A DNA stretch of 64,000 bases from Saccharothrix sp. ALI-22-I (lineage in GTDB: Bacteria > Actinomycetota > Actinomycetes > Mycobacteriales > Pseudonocardiaceae). The DNA lies in contig NZ_MTQP01000069.1 of NCBI RefSeq assembly GCF_001984175.1, forward strand, positions 248,001 to 312,000, written 5' to 3'. This document shows positions 1 to 9,202 of the stretch, one piece after another (the stretch's first letter is position 1; every line of letters begins with the position of its first letter). The notes under the pieces were generated by a model. It made no database searches and had not been told where the DNA came from. It saw only the letters and a list, made by a program, of their open reading frames with translations. The position numbers and the translations under genes were made by a program.

Positions 1-2
1 GC

Positions 3-269
3 CCGTGGCAGGCCGCGTGGGCGTCGCTGGTGGCGTTCGCGGTCGGCGCGCTGATCCCGGTGATCGCGATCGTGCTGCCGCCCACGGCCTGGCGGGTGTG
101 GGCGTGTGCGGCGGCCGCGCTGGTCGGGTTGGTGCTCACCGGCGTGATCAGCGCCCGGCTCGGGTCCAGCCGCGTCGGCCGCGCGGTGCGGCGCAACGTG
201 GTCGTCGGGTCGCTCACGATGATCGTCACCTACTACGTGGGTCTCCTGTTCGGAGTAACGGTCGGGTGA
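3..269 (+). CDS. VIT1/CCC1-family metal transporter, C-terminal part
   Basis: The gene enters from the left edge; about 88 C-terminal codons are present and the stop is TGA at 267-269. The visible part has two to three hydrophobic segments separated by a short basic loop (ARLGSSRVGRAVRR), ending in a helix with VVVGSLTMIVTYYVG. This matches the last helices of VIT1/CCC1-type Fe2+/Mn2+ transporters, which move divalent metal across the membrane. The family call rests on this short tail, so substrate is not assignable. Confidence 0.6.
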   Translation, partial: PWQAAWASLVAFAVGALIPVIAIVLPPTAWRVWACAAAALVGLVLTGVISARLGSSRVGRAVRRNVVVGSLTMIVTYYVGLLFGVTVG

Positions 270-408
270 GGTGATCACGCAGTGCACACGCCCTCCGGAG
301 TCGGCCGAAAAAAGTCACCACCTTGAGGTGTGAAGTACGCAAACTGCGGGTAACCGCAGCCGACTTGTCGCCGTCGAGCGCGGCAGGCCCGGACCGGAGG
401 TGCGCGCC

Positions 409-621
409 GTGACACACCCGCCCACATTCCTGCTCATCCCTCGCGGCGAGAAGGCGGAACGCCGGCTCTGGACCTTCCTGGCAGCCCTGTTCGCGCTGGT
501 CTCGGGCATCAACGTGATCCTCGCGGTGAGCGAGGCGGGATGGCTGCAGGGCAGCGTCGCGGCGCTGTGCCTGATCGTCGCGGCGGGCTGCGTCAGAGAG
601 TCGAGAAGGACCAGAGGCTGA
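409..621 (+). CDS. Small two-helix membrane protein, unknown function
   Basis: A 70-residue protein. GTG at 409 is chosen over GTG at 400 because GGAGG at 396-400 lies 8 nt upstream of 409 but overlaps the earlier codon. Two hydrophobic stretches (about residues 20-40 and 45-62) follow a charged N-terminus and the tail is basic (RESRRTRG), which suggests two membrane helices with both ends in the cytoplasm. No family is recognised. It stands alone between the transporter fragment and gltB. Confidence 0.55.
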   Translation: MTHPPTFLLIPRGEKAERRLWTFLAALFALVSGINVILAVSEAGWLQGSVAALCLIVAAGCVRESRRTRG

Positions 622-1018
622 CTTCATCCGCCACTGAAGGCTCGAAACCCGGCGAAAACCTAGGCCGACCGGTCGTACCCCGTTGATAGTAATGGCGTCA
701 AGTAGGGGTGGGATTCACCACGACGCCCTGTCGGACTAGAGCCATAACCGCGAATTCACACTATCGTCACAAGACCCCGGCAATCCCGGTGCACCGCTCG
801 GCACGTCCCGCGACCCCATCCGGCCGCGGAACGCGCGCACAAGGAAGTGCAGTTCCTCCCGCACAACGGAGTGCGGTCCCCACGCCGAAGATCTCTCGGG
901 CGTGGATCCACAGCAAGAACCTCTAGGCCGAGTGGTCCCGCGTAACGCCGCGCGCGGGCGTTCGGCCGTCTCCGTATGCCCGGACGAATGCCCGGACGAC
1001 GCCACGGGAGGGCCCGTT
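622..1018. other. Intergenic region upstream of gltB
   Basis: About 400 bases without a convincing gene. ORFs here are shadow frames or in-frame extensions of gltB. It should hold the gltBD promoter, but I see no clear -35/-10 pair or operator palindrome. Confidence 0.5.
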
Positions 1019-4000
1019 GTGACCCACCACAAGCCGCAAGGCCTGTACGACCCGCAGTACGAGCACGACGCCTGCGGCGTCGCCTTCGTCGCCGATCTGG
1101 CCGGTCGCAGAAACCACGCGATCGTGCGCCAGGCCCTGGTGGCGCTGCGCAACCTCGAACACCGGGGCGCGCGCGGCGCCGAGCCGGAGACCGGCGACGG
1201 TGCGGGCATCCTGATCCAGGTGCCCGACGCGTTCTACCGCGAGGTCGTCGGCTTCCCGCTGCCCGAGCCGGGCGGCTACGCGGTCGGCACCGCGTTCCTC
1301 CCCCCGGAGGGTCACAACGAGGTCAGGGCCGAGGTCGAGCGGATCGCGGCGGAAGAGGGCGCGACTGTCCTCGGGTGGCGCGATCTGCCGGTGGACACCG
1401 ATCACGTGGGTCCGACCGCGAAGACGACCATGCCCGTGTTCAGCCAGCTCTTCCTCACCGGTCCCGCTGGAGCCGGCCCAGAGGGAGCCGGCCCAGAAGG
1501 AGCGGGCACGGCGGGAGCGGGCACGGACGGTCTGGCGTTGGAGCGGCTGGCGTTCGTGGTGCGCAAGCGCGCCGAGCGCGCGACGGACGTCTACTTCCCG
1601 AGCCTGTCCGCGCGGACGATCGTCTACAAGGGCATGCTCACCGAGCCCCAGGTGGAGAAGTTCTTCCCCGACCTCACCGACGAGCGGGTGACGAGCTCGG
1701 TCGGCCTGGTGCACTCCCGGTTCTCCACCAACACGTTCCCGTCGTGGCCGCTGGCCCACCCGTACCGGTACGTGGCGCACAACGGCGAGATCAACACGTT
1801 GCGCGGCAACCGGAACTGGATGGACGCGCGCGAGTCCGTGCTCGCCACCGATCTCATCCCCGGTGATCTGGACCGGATCTTCCCGGTCATCACCCGCGGC
1901 GCCAGCGACTCGGCCACGTTCGACGAGGTGCTGGAACTGCTGCACCTGGGCGGGCGCAGCCTGCCGCACGCGGTGCTGATGATGATCCCCGAGGCGTGGG
2001 AGAACCACGCCGAGATGGACGCGCAGCGGCGCGCGTTCTACGAGTTCCACTCCACGCTCATGGAGCCGTGGGACGGCCCGGCGCTGGTGGCGTTCACCGA
2101 CGGCACGCTGATCGGCGCGGTGCTGGACCGCAACGGCCTGCGCCCGGCCCGGTACTGGGTCACCGAGGACGGCCTGGTCGTGCTCGGCAGTGAGGCTGGT
2201 GTGCTGGAGTTCGACCCGACGACGATCGTGCGCAAGGGTCGGTTGGAGCCGGGCCGGATGTTCCTGGTCGACACCGCCCAGGGGCGGATCATCGACGACG
2301 AGGAGATCAAGGGCGAGCTGGCCGCCGAGCACCCGTACCAGGAGTGGGTGGCCGACGGCATCCTGCACCTGGCCGACCTGCCCGCGCGGGAGCGCGAGAC
2401 GCCGACGCACTCGTCCCTGGTGCGTCGTCAGCAGGCGTTCGGCTACACGGAAGAGGAAATGGCGCTGCTGCTGGGCCCGATGGCCCGGTCCGGCGCGGAA
2501 CCGATCGGCTCGATGGGCAACGACGCCCCGTTCGCGCCGCTGTCGGACCGACCGCGGCAGCTGTTCGACTACTTCACCCAGCTCTTCGCCCAGGTCACCA
2601 ACCCGCCGTTGGACGCGATCCGCGAGGAACTGGTGACCTCGCTGCACGCCACCCTCGGCGCGGAGCCGAACCTGCTGAGCGCGGACGCCACGTCGTGCCG
2701 GCGGATCTCGCTGCCGTTCCCGGTGCTGGACAACGACGAACTGGCCAAGCTCGTGCACGTCGACGACGACGGCACGCTGCCGGAGTTCCGCACGTTCACC
2801 GTGCGCGGCCTGTACGAGGTGGCGGGCGGCGGTGAGGCGTTGGTGCGGCGGCTGGACGAGATCCGCGCCGAGGTGTCCCAGGCGATCCGGGATGGCGCGC
2901 GGCTGGTCGTGCTGTCGGACCGGGGCCTGGACGAGATCCACGCGCCGATCCCGTCGCTGCTGCTGACCGGCGCGGTGCACCACCACCTGGTGCGGGAGAA
3001 GACCCGCACCCAGGTGGACCTGATCGTGGAGGCGGGCGACGCCCGCGAGGTGCACCACATCGCGCTGCTCATCGGTTACGGCGCGAAAGCGGTGAACCCG
3101 TACCTGGCGATGGCGTCGGTGGAGGAGCTGCCGGACGTCGAGCCGGACGTCGCCACCCGCAACCTGATCAAGGCGCTGGGCAAGGGCGTGCGCAAGACGA
3201 TGTCGAAGATGGGCGTCTCGACCGTCGCGTCCTACACCGGCGCGCAGATCTTCGAGGCGATCGGTCTCGGCGACGAGGTCGTGGACTCCTGCTTCACCGG
3301 CACCACCTCGCGGCTGGGCGGCATCGGGTTCGACGTCATCGCCGAAGAGGTCGCGCGGCGGCACCGGATGGCGTTCCCGGCCGACGGCGTCCGGGCGCAC
3401 CACCGGGAGCTGGAGGTCGGCGGCGACTACCAGTGGCGCCGCGAGGGCGAAGCGCACCTGTTCAACCCGCAGACGGTGTTCAAGCTCCAGCACTCCACCC
3501 GCAGCGGGCGTTACGACATCTTCAAGGAGTACACGCGGGCGGTGGACGAGCAGGCCAAGCGGCTGTTGACGCTGCGCGGGCTGTTCGCGTTCAAGGAAGG
3601 CGTACGGGAGCCGGTACCGATCGACGAGGTCGAGCCGGTCTCGTCGATCGTCAAGCGGTTCGCCACCGGCGCCATCTCGTACGGCTCCATCTCGCAGGAG
3701 ATGCACGAGGTGCTGGCCATCGCCATGAACCGGTTGGGTGCCAAGTCCAACACCGGTGAGGGCGGCGAGGACGCCGAGCGGTTCACCCCCGACGCCAACG
3801 GCGACTCGCGGCGTTCGGCGATCAAGCAGGTGGCCTCCGGCCGGTTCGGCGTCACCAGCGAGTACCTGGTCAACGCCGACGACATCCAGATCAAGATGGC
3901 GCAGGGCGCGAAGCCCGGCGAGGGCGGCCAGCTGCCCGGCGCGAAGGTGTACCCGTGGATCGCCAAGACCCGGCACTCCACGCCCGGCGTCGGCCTGATC

Positions 4001-5566
4001 TCGCCGCCGCCGCACCACGACATCTACTCGATCGAGGACCTGGCGCAGCTCATCCACGACCTGAAGAACGCCAACCCGGCGGCGCGCATCCACGTGAAGC
4101 TCGTCTCCGAGGTCGGCGTCGGCACGGTCGCGGCGGGCGTGTCCAAGGCGCACGCGGACGTCGTGCTGATCTCCGGTCACGACGGCGGCACCGGCGCGTC
4201 ACCCCTGTCGTCCATCAAGCACGCGGGCGGTCCGTGGGAGCTGGGTCTGGCCGAGACGCAGCAGACGCTGCTGGCCAACCGGTTGCGCGACCGGATCGTG
4301 GTGCAGACCGACGGCCAGCTCAAGACCGGGCGGGACGTGGTGATCGCGGCGCTGCTCGGCGCGGAGGAGTTCGGTTTCGCCACCGCTCCCCTGGTCGTGT
4401 CGGGCTGCATCATGATGCGGGTCTGCCACCTGGACACCTGTCCGGTGGGTGTGGCCACGCAGAACCCGGTGCTGCGGGCGAAGTTCGCGGGCAAGGCCGA
4501 GCACGTGGTGAACTTCTTCGAGTTCATCGCGCAGGAAGTCCGGGAGCTGTTGGCACAGCTCGGCTTCCGCACGCTGGCCGAGGCCGTCGGGCACGCGGAC
4601 CTGCTCGACACGCGGGCCGCCGTGGACCACTGGAAGGCGGCCGGGCTCGACCTGTCGCCGATCTTCCACGTGCCGGAGCTGCCGGAAGGCGCGGCCCGGC
4701 ACCGCACCACCGACCAGGACCACGGGCTGGAGAAGGCGTTGGACAACACGCTGATCCAGCTCGCGGAGGGCGCGATCGCCTCCGGTGACCGGGTGCGGCT
4801 GGAACTGCCGGTGCGCAACGTGAACCGCACCGTCGGCACCATGCTCGGCTCCGAGGTGACCAAGCGGTGGGGCGGTGAAGGGCTGCCGGACGACACGATC
4901 GACGTCACGTTCACCGGCACCGCCGGCCAGTCGTTCGGCGCGTTCCTGCCGCGCGGCATCACGTTGCGGCTCATCGGCGACGGCAACGACTACGTGGCCA
5001 AGGGCCTGTCCGGTGGGCGGATCACCATCCGGCCGGTGGCCGACGCGCAGTTCGCCGCCGAGCAGCACATCATCGCGGGCAACGTGATCGGCTACGGCGC
5101 GACCGGTGGCGAGATCTTCCTGCGCGGCAAGGTCGGCGAGCGGTTCTGCGTGCGCAACTCGGGCGCGCTGGCCGTCGTCGAGGGCGTGGGCGACCACGGG
5201 TGCGAGTACATGACCGGCGGGCGGGTGGTCGTGCTCGGCGCGACCGGGCGCAACTTCGCCGCGGGCATGTCCGGTGGCATCGCCTACGTGCTGGACGCGG
5301 CCGTGCAGCGGGTCAACCCGGAGATGGTGGACCTGGACCCGTTGGACGAGTCGGACCGCGAATTCCTGCGGCGCGCGGTGGAGAAGCACTACCTGGAGAC
5401 GGACTCGGCGGTGGCGCACGCGCTGCTGGCCGACTGGGACCTGGCGGTGGACCGGTTCACCAAGGTCATGCCGAAGGACTACAAGCGGGTGCTGGCGGCG
5501 CAGGCGCGGGCCGAGCTGGAGGGCCGGGACGTGAACGAAGCGATCATGGAGGCGTCTCATGGCTGA
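1019..5566 (+). CDS. gltB: Glutamate synthase (NADPH) large subunit
   Basis: The alpha subunit of GOGAT hydrolyses glutamine and transfers the ammonia to 2-oxoglutarate, giving two glutamates. It is 1515 residues, normal for the family. GTG at 1019 is chosen because GGAGGG at 1007-1012 precedes it and it leaves an 18-residue propeptide before Cys19 of DACGVAF, the N-terminal nucleophile exposed on maturation. Order: class II amidotransferase domain (about 19-430), central domain, FMN-binding synthase domain, 3Fe-4S cysteines C1130, C1136 and C1141 ([13 protein letters not shown]), then the GXGXG beta-helix domain. An unusual Gly/Ala/Pro-rich insertion occupies about residues 149-172. The stop overlaps the gltD start by 8 nt, so the two subunits are translationally coupled. 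Confidence 0.97.
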   Translation: MTHHKPQGLYDPQYEHDACGVAFVADLAGRRNHAIVRQALVALRNLEHRGARGAEPETGDGAGILIQVPDAFYREVVGFPLPEPGGYAVGTAFLPPEGHNEVRAEVERIAAEEGATVLGWRDLPVDTDHVGPTAKTTMPVFSQLFLTGPAGAGPEGAGPEGAGTAGAGTDGLALERLAFVVRKRAERATDVYFPSLSARTIVYKGMLTEPQVEKFFPDLTDERVTSSVGLVHSRFSTNTFPSWPLAHPYRYVAHNGEINTLRGNRNWMDARESVLATDLIPGDLDRIFPVITRGASDSATFDEVLELLHLGGRSLPHAVLMMIPEAWENHAEMDAQRRAFYEFHSTLMEPWDGPALVAFTDGTLIGAVLDRNGLRPARYWVTEDGLVVLGSEAGVLEFDPTTIVRKGRLEPGRMFLVDTAQGRIIDDEEIKGELAAEHPYQEWVADGILHLADLPARERETPTHSSLVRRQQAFGYTEEEMALLLGPMARSGAEPIGSMGNDAPFAPLSDRPRQLFDYFTQLFAQVTNPPLDAIREELVTSLHATLGAEPNLLSADATSCRRISLPFPVLDNDELAKLVHVDDDGTLPEFRTFTVRGLYEVAGGGEALVRRLDEIRAEVSQAIRDGARLVVLSDRGLDEIHAPIPSLLLTGAVHHHLVREKTRTQVDLIVEAGDAREVHHIALLIGYGAKAVNPYLAMASVEELPDVEPDVATRNLIKALGKGVRKTMSKMGVSTVASYTGAQIFEAIGLGDEVVDSCFTGTTSRLGGIGFDVIAEEVARRHRMAFPADGVRAHHRELEVGGDYQWRREGEAHLFNPQTVFKLQHSTRSGRYDIFKEYTRAVDEQAKRLLTLRGLFAFKEGVREPVPIDEVEPVSSIVKRFATGAISYGSISQEMHEVLAIAMNRLGAKSNTGEGGEDAERFTPDANGDSRRSAIKQVASGRFGVTSEYLVNADDIQIKMAQGAKPGEGGQLPGAKVYPWIAKTRHSTPGVGLISPPPHHDIYSIEDLAQLIHDLKNANPAARIHVKLVSEVGVGTVAAGVSKAHADVVLISGHDGGTGASPLSSIKHAGGPWELGLAETQQTLLANRLRDRIVVQTDGQLKTGRDVVIAALLGAEEFGFATAPLVVSGCIMMRVCHLDTCPVGVATQNPVLRAKFAGKAEHVVNFFEFIAQEVRELLAQLGFRTLAEAVGHADLLDTRAAVDHWKAAGLDLSPIFHVPELPEGAARHRTTDQDHGLEKALDNTLIQLAEGAIASGDRVRLELPVRNVNRTVGTMLGSEVTKRWGGEGLPDDTIDVTFTGTAGQSFGAFLPRGITLRLIGDGNDYVAKGLSGGRITIRPVADAQFAAEQHIIAGNVIGYGATGGEIFLRGKVGERFCVRNSGALAVVEGVGDHGCEYMTGGRVVVLGATGRNFAAGMSGGIAYVLDAAVQRVNPEMVDLDPLDESDREFLRRAVEKHYLETDSAVAHALLADWDLAVDRFTKVMPKDYKRVLAAQARAELEGRDVNEAIMEASHG

Positions 5567-7010
5567 CCCCCGCGGGTTCCTCACCACCGAGCGTGAGACT
5601 CCGCGCAGCCGTCCGGTTTTCCTGCGCCTGCGCGACTGGCGCGAGGTGTACGAGGAGTTCGAGCGGCCCAAGCTGGAGAAGCAGGCCGGTCGGTGCATGG
5701 ACTGCGGCATCCCGTTCTGCCACCAGGGCTGTCCGCTCGGGAACCTGATCCCCGAGTGGAACAACCTGGTGTGGAAGGAGGACTGGCGGCTGGCGTCGGA
5801 ACGCCTGCACGCCACCAACAACTTCCCGGAGTTCACCGGGACGTTGTGCCCCGCTCCGTGCGAGGCCGCGTGCGTGGTCGGCATCAACGGTGATGCCGTC
5901 ACCATCAAGCGGGTCGAGATCTCCATCATCGACCGGGCGTGGGACGAGGGCTGGGTCACGCCTCAGGTGCCGGTGACGCGCACCGGCCGTTCGGTGGCCG
6001 TGGTCGGTTCCGGGCCCGCGGGCCTGGCTGCCGCGCAGCAGCTGACCCGCGCCGGGCACTCGGTCGTGGTGCTGGAGCGGGCGGACGCCATCGGCGGGTT
6101 GCTGCGGTACGGCATCCCCGAGTTCAAGATGGAGAAGTGGCGGCTGGACCGCCGGCTGGACCAGATGCGGGCCGAGGGCACCGAGTTCCGGACGAACGTG
6201 AACGTCGGCGTGGACGTCACGGTCGCCGAACTGCGGGAGTCGTTCGACGCGGTGGTGCTGGCCGGCGGCGCGACGGCGTGGCGCGACCTGCCGGTGTCCG
6301 GACGGGCGCTGTCCGGGGTGCACCAGGCGATGGAGTACCTGCCGTGGGCGAACCGGGTGGCGCGGGGCGAGCTGGACGCGCCGCCGATCACCGCCGAGGG
6401 CAAGCACGTCGTCGTCATCGGCGGCGGCGACACCGGCGCGGACTGCGTGGGCACCGCCCACCGGCAGGGCGCGCTCTCGGTGACGCAGCTGGAGATCATG
6501 CCCCGGCCGCCGGAGAAGCGCGCCGAGGCCCACCCGTGGCCGACCTACCCGATGCTCTACCGGGTGACGTCGGCGCACGAGGAGGGCGGCGAGCGGCTGT
6601 ACTCGGTGTCCACGGTGGAGTTCCTCGGTGACGACGACGGTGCGGTCCGGGCGTTGAAGCTGGTCGAGGTCGAGGCGTCCGGTGGGCGGTTCGAGCCGGT
6701 GCCGGGCAGTGAGCGGGAGATCCCGGCGCAGCTGGTGACGCTGGCGATGGGCTTCGTCGGCCCGGAGAAGGACGGCCTGCTCACCGAGTTGGGCGTCACC
6801 CTCGACGCGCGGGGCAACGTCGCCCGCGACGACTCCTTCACCACCTCGGTCGACGGCGTGTTCGTGGCCGGCGACATGGGCCGCGGCCAGTCGCTCATCG
6901 TGTGGGCCATCGCCGAGGGCCGTTCGGCCGCCGCCGGCGTGGACGCCTACCTCACCGGCCGGCACGTCCTGCCGCGGCCGATCGAGCCCACCGACCGGCC
7001 GCTCGTGTGA
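5559..7010 (+). CDS. gltD: Glutamate synthase small subunit
   Basis: The beta subunit (483 residues) oxidises NADPH through FAD and passes electrons through iron-sulfur centres to GltB. Two N-terminal cysteine clusters are visible ([13 protein letters not shown] and [10 protein letters not shown]) for 4Fe-4S binding. They are followed by the FAD Rossmann motif [15 protein letters not shown] near residue 150, the NADPH motif [14 protein letters not shown] near 290, and the C-terminal FAD contact [21 protein letters not shown] 5559 overlaps the gltB stop, as is usual for this operon. Confidence 0.97.
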   Translation: MADPRGFLTTERETPRSRPVFLRLRDWREVYEEFERPKLEKQAGRCMDCGIPFCHQGCPLGNLIPEWNNLVWKEDWRLASERLHATNNFPEFTGTLCPAPCEAACVVGINGDAVTIKRVEISIIDRAWDEGWVTPQVPVTRTGRSVAVVGSGPAGLAAAQQLTRAGHSVVVLERADAIGGLLRYGIPEFKMEKWRLDRRLDQMRAEGTEFRTNVNVGVDVTVAELRESFDAVVLAGGATAWRDLPVSGRALSGVHQAMEYLPWANRVARGELDAPPITAEGKHVVVIGGGDTGADCVGTAHRQGALSVTQLEIMPRPPEKRAEAHPWPTYPMLYRVTSAHEEGGERLYSVSTVEFLGDDDGAVRALKLVEVEASGGRFEPVPGSEREIPAQLVTLAMGFVGPEKDGLLTELGVTLDARGNVARDDSFTTSVDGVFVAGDMGRGQSLIVWAIAEGRSAAAGVDAYLTGRHVLPRPIEPTDRPLV

Positions 7011-7018
7011 CCCGTCGC

Positions 7019-7042
7019 GGCGGGCGGCCAACGCCGTCCGCC
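7019..7042. terminator. Hairpin between convergent gltD and DUF4360 gene
   Basis: A 9-bp stem (7019-7027 with 7034-7042, one G-U pair) and a 6-nt loop lie 8 nt after the gltD stop and before the end of the opposing gene. There is no U-tract, as is common in high-GC actinobacteria. It could terminate both strands. Confidence 0.5.
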
Positions 7043-7071
7043 CACCGCGATGCCTTCCCGTCCCGCGTCCG

Positions 7072-7713
7072 TCAGACCGCCGGACAGGTCTTCCAGGAGA
7101 ACTGGTAGGTCGTCTCGACGCTGCCGTCGGTGGAGTCCATCGACATGAAGCTGGTGGTCTTGGTCGGGTCCGAGGTGCCGGCGTTCACCCGCAGCTCGGT
7201 GTTGATGTTGAGCAACCGCTGTTCACCGCACGGGTGGAAGACGATCGCGGCGAGTTCGGTGGTGTCGGTGGCCTGCCAGTCGTCGCTGAGCGGGCCGGCG
7301 TAGTTGTGGTTCTTGTACGACGTCGGCGACATGCCCTGGAAGTAGTAGTTCGCCCGTTCCAGGCCGGTCGCGCCCCGCTCCAGGTGGGCGAAGCCGCGGT
7401 AGTCGGCCTGGGCGATCCCGTAGGTGAAGCCCTGCGGGATGTTGATTCTCAGGTTGAGCTGGCAGTTCTTCCGGAAATCGGTGGGCAGGGCGCCGACACC
7501 CACCTGCGCCATGAACTGGCTGTAGGTGACGGTGAACGCCTTGTGGTCCGGTGACACCGCGACGGCCGCGGTCCCGGCCGGGCAACCCGAACCGTTGACG
7601 GTCACCACGTCGATCGTCATGTGATCCGGCGGTGGCGTGGTGTTGGGGGCCCCGCCGGGAGGAATGACGATCACCGCCGCTGCCATGGTGGCAGCCGCCA
7701 GGAAACTGAACAT
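7072..7713 (-). CDS. Secreted DUF4360 protein (copy 1)
   Basis: A 213-residue exported protein of unknown biochemical role. ATG at 7713 is preceded by GGAAGG and gives a short signal peptide (SFLAAATMAAAVIVI), so the longer upstream frame is not used. The mature part carries the family pattern VTVNGSGCPAGT, TYSQFMAQ, DFRKNCQLNL, QADYRGFAHL, NYYFQG, HPCGEQRLLNINTELRV and MDSTDGS, ending in SWKTC. Four cysteines are likely disulfide-bonded. It is a tandem paralogue of the next gene upstream on this strand, separated by 84 nt. Confidence 0.9.
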   Translation of the reverse strand: MFSFLAAATMAAAVIVIPPGGAPNTTPPPDHMTIDVVTVNGSGCPAGTAAVAVSPDHKAFTVTYSQFMAQVGVGALPTDFRKNCQLNLRINIPQGFTYGIAQADYRGFAHLERGATGLERANYYFQGMSPTSYKNHNYAGPLSDDWQATDTTELAAIVFHPCGEQRLLNINTELRVNAGTSDPTKTTSFMSMDSTDGSVETTYQFSWKTCPAV

Positions 7714-7797
7714 GGAGCACCTTCCGACTCGTCGTTGAACACAGCAATCGGCGGCGAATTGACGCAAGTCGAATCGATCGGCCCTATTCGAACAGGG

Positions 7798-8418
7798 CTA
7801 GCACCGCTTCCACGAGAAGTGGTAGGTGGTGCTCACGTTGCTGTCCGTCGAATCCATCACCATGAAACTCGTGCCGGTGGAGGGGCCGGCTTTGACCCGG
7901 AGTTCGGTGTTGATGTTGAACAGCCGGCGCTCACCGCACGGTGCGTACACGATGGCGCCGAATTCGGTGCTGTCGGTAGCCTGCCAGTTGTCGCTGAAGG
8001 GCCCGTTGTAGGTGTGGCTCTTGCGCGCGGTCGGCGATGTGCCCTGGAAGTAGTAGTTGCCCTGCTCCATTCCGACGGCACCGGCCTGGAGGTGCGCGAA
8101 ACCGCGGTAGTCGGCCTTGGCGATGCCGAACGTGAAACCCTGCGGGTAGTTCACCTCGACCGCGAGCTGGCAGTTCTTCCGGATGTCGGTCGGGTCCGAG
8201 TCCGGGCCCGCCTGGGCGAGGAACTGGCTGTACGTCACGGTGAACGCGGTGCGGTCGGGCGCGGGGGCGACCGCCGACGTGCCGGCCGGGCAGCCGGACC
8301 CGTTCACCGTCTTGACTTCGATCGTGACGGAATCCGGCGCGGTCTCGACCTGCGTTTCACCGGATGATGGGACGATCGCGGACATGGCCAACAATGCCGC
8401 GGCCACTGTGGTCAGCAT
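7798..8418 (-). CDS. Secreted DUF4360 protein (copy 2)
   Basis: A 206-residue paralogue of the neighbouring gene with the same motif order (VKTVNGSGCPAGT, FTVTYSQFLAQ, DIRKNCQL, KADYRGFAHL, NYYFQG, YAPCGERRLFNINTELRV, MDSTDSNVSTTYHFSWKRC). ATG 8418 has a GAAAGG ribosome-binding site, and the first about 20 residues form a cleavable signal peptide. A CRP-type palindrome lies 33 nt upstream of the start codon, so this copy, and perhaps the downstream copy, is probably under CRP-family control. Confidence 0.9.
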   Translation of the reverse strand: MLTTVAAALLAMSAIVPSSGETQVETAPDSVTIEVKTVNGSGCPAGTSAVAPAPDRTAFTVTYSQFLAQAGPDSDPTDIRKNCQLAVEVNYPQGFTFGIAKADYRGFAHLQAGAVGMEQGNYYFQGTSPTARKSHTYNGPFSDNWQATDSTEFGAIVYAPCGERRLFNINTELRVKAGPSTGTSFMVMDSTDSNVSTTYHFSWKRC

Positions 8419-8450
8419 GGATTGCCTTTCTCTGCGGCGCTGCGAGGTAC

Positions 8451-8466
8451 TGTGACGGCGGTCACA
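8451..8466. promoter_or_regulatory. CRP-type palindrome TGTGA-N6-TCACA
   Basis: The sequence TGTGACGGCGGTCACA is an exact match to the CRP half-site arrangement TGTGA-N6-TCACA, and symmetry extends one base on each side. It lies between the DUF4360 start at 8418 and the MarR gene. Its closeness to the start codon would fit repression or a short leader. Actinobacterial CRP/GlxR regulators use this consensus; occupancy here is inferred. Confidence 0.6.
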
Positions 8467-8643
8467 GGAAGATAGCGCAAGGCCGTCGCCGGCAGAGTTC
8501 CGCCATTAGAGTGGACGCGTTCCGGGCAGCGCCGCGGAAGGCACCCGGAATGAACATGCGCGAAAGTTTTTCGAGCCGACCCGTTTGGCGAATTCGCTAC
8601 ATTTCGAAATGGGACGGCCGCCCGCCGTTACTGTCGCCCGCCG

Positions 8644-9162
8644 CTACTTCGGTCGGGCGGCGACCACTCGCCGGATCAACTGCACCATTTGTGCGCACTC
8701 TTCCTCGTCCAACGCCTCGAACCAGCGCGCCTCCCGCGCGTTCTGGGTCGGGAAGACCCGGGCCACCGACCGGCGGCCCTCGTCGGTCAGCGCCACGAAC
8801 ACCACCCGCCGGTCCTGGCCGTCCCTGGTCCGCTCCACCAACCCGGCCCGCTCCAGCGTGTTGATCAGGTTGGACATCGCCGACCGGGTCGTCCCGGACA
8901 GGTCCGCCAGCCGCGCGGGCTGCGTCGGCCCCAGGATCCACAGCTTGAACATCAGCCGGAACCCCGGCATGGTCCACCCCTGCTCGCGGTGCACCAGGGC
9001 CTCGTAGTCGGTGATCATCATGTACGCCAGGTGCAGCACGTTGTACGACAGGCCGAACGCGTCCGCGTCGCCGCCCGACTCGGCGATCCGGTGCCGTGCG
9101 AACCGCTCGTAATCCTGCTCCGTCACCACATCGTCGGCGACGGGAACCTCCTGCTCTGCCAC
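8644..9162 (-). CDS. MarR-family transcriptional regulator
   Basis: A 172-residue winged-helix regulator. GTG 9162 is chosen because a perfect GGGAGG lies 8 nt upstream; the open frame continues further but without a start signal. The wHTH is visible as PARLADLSGTTRSAMSNLINTLE (broken in the middle by the recognition turn), with the wing GLVERTRDGQDRRVVFVALTDEGRR, flanked by dimerisation helices. The N-terminus is acidic. It is divergent from the diguanylate cyclase across 40 nt, so it may control that gene or itself. The ligand is unknown. Confidence 0.9.
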   Translation of the reverse strand: MAEQEVPVADDVVTEQDYERFARHRIAESGGDADAFGLSYNVLHLAYMMITDYEALVHREQGWTMPGFRLMFKLWILGPTQPARLADLSGTTRSAMSNLINTLERAGLVERTRDGQDRRVVFVALTDEGRRSVARVFPTQNAREARWFEALDEEECAQMVQLIRRVVAARPK

Positions 9163-9202
9163 CCTTCGATCCTCCCAGGGCAACCCGGCCGACGGAACGC
9201 GA

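Noticed and set aside
319-330. CACCTTGAGGTG palindrome, with a similar TTGAGGTG element near 20247
   Set aside because: Twelve bases with a two-base centre is not rare at this scale, and there is no matching promoter or shared gene function to support an operator.
923-4180. 1085-codon minus-strand frame opposite gltB
   Set aside because: Third-position GC shadow; gltB on the plus strand is unambiguous.
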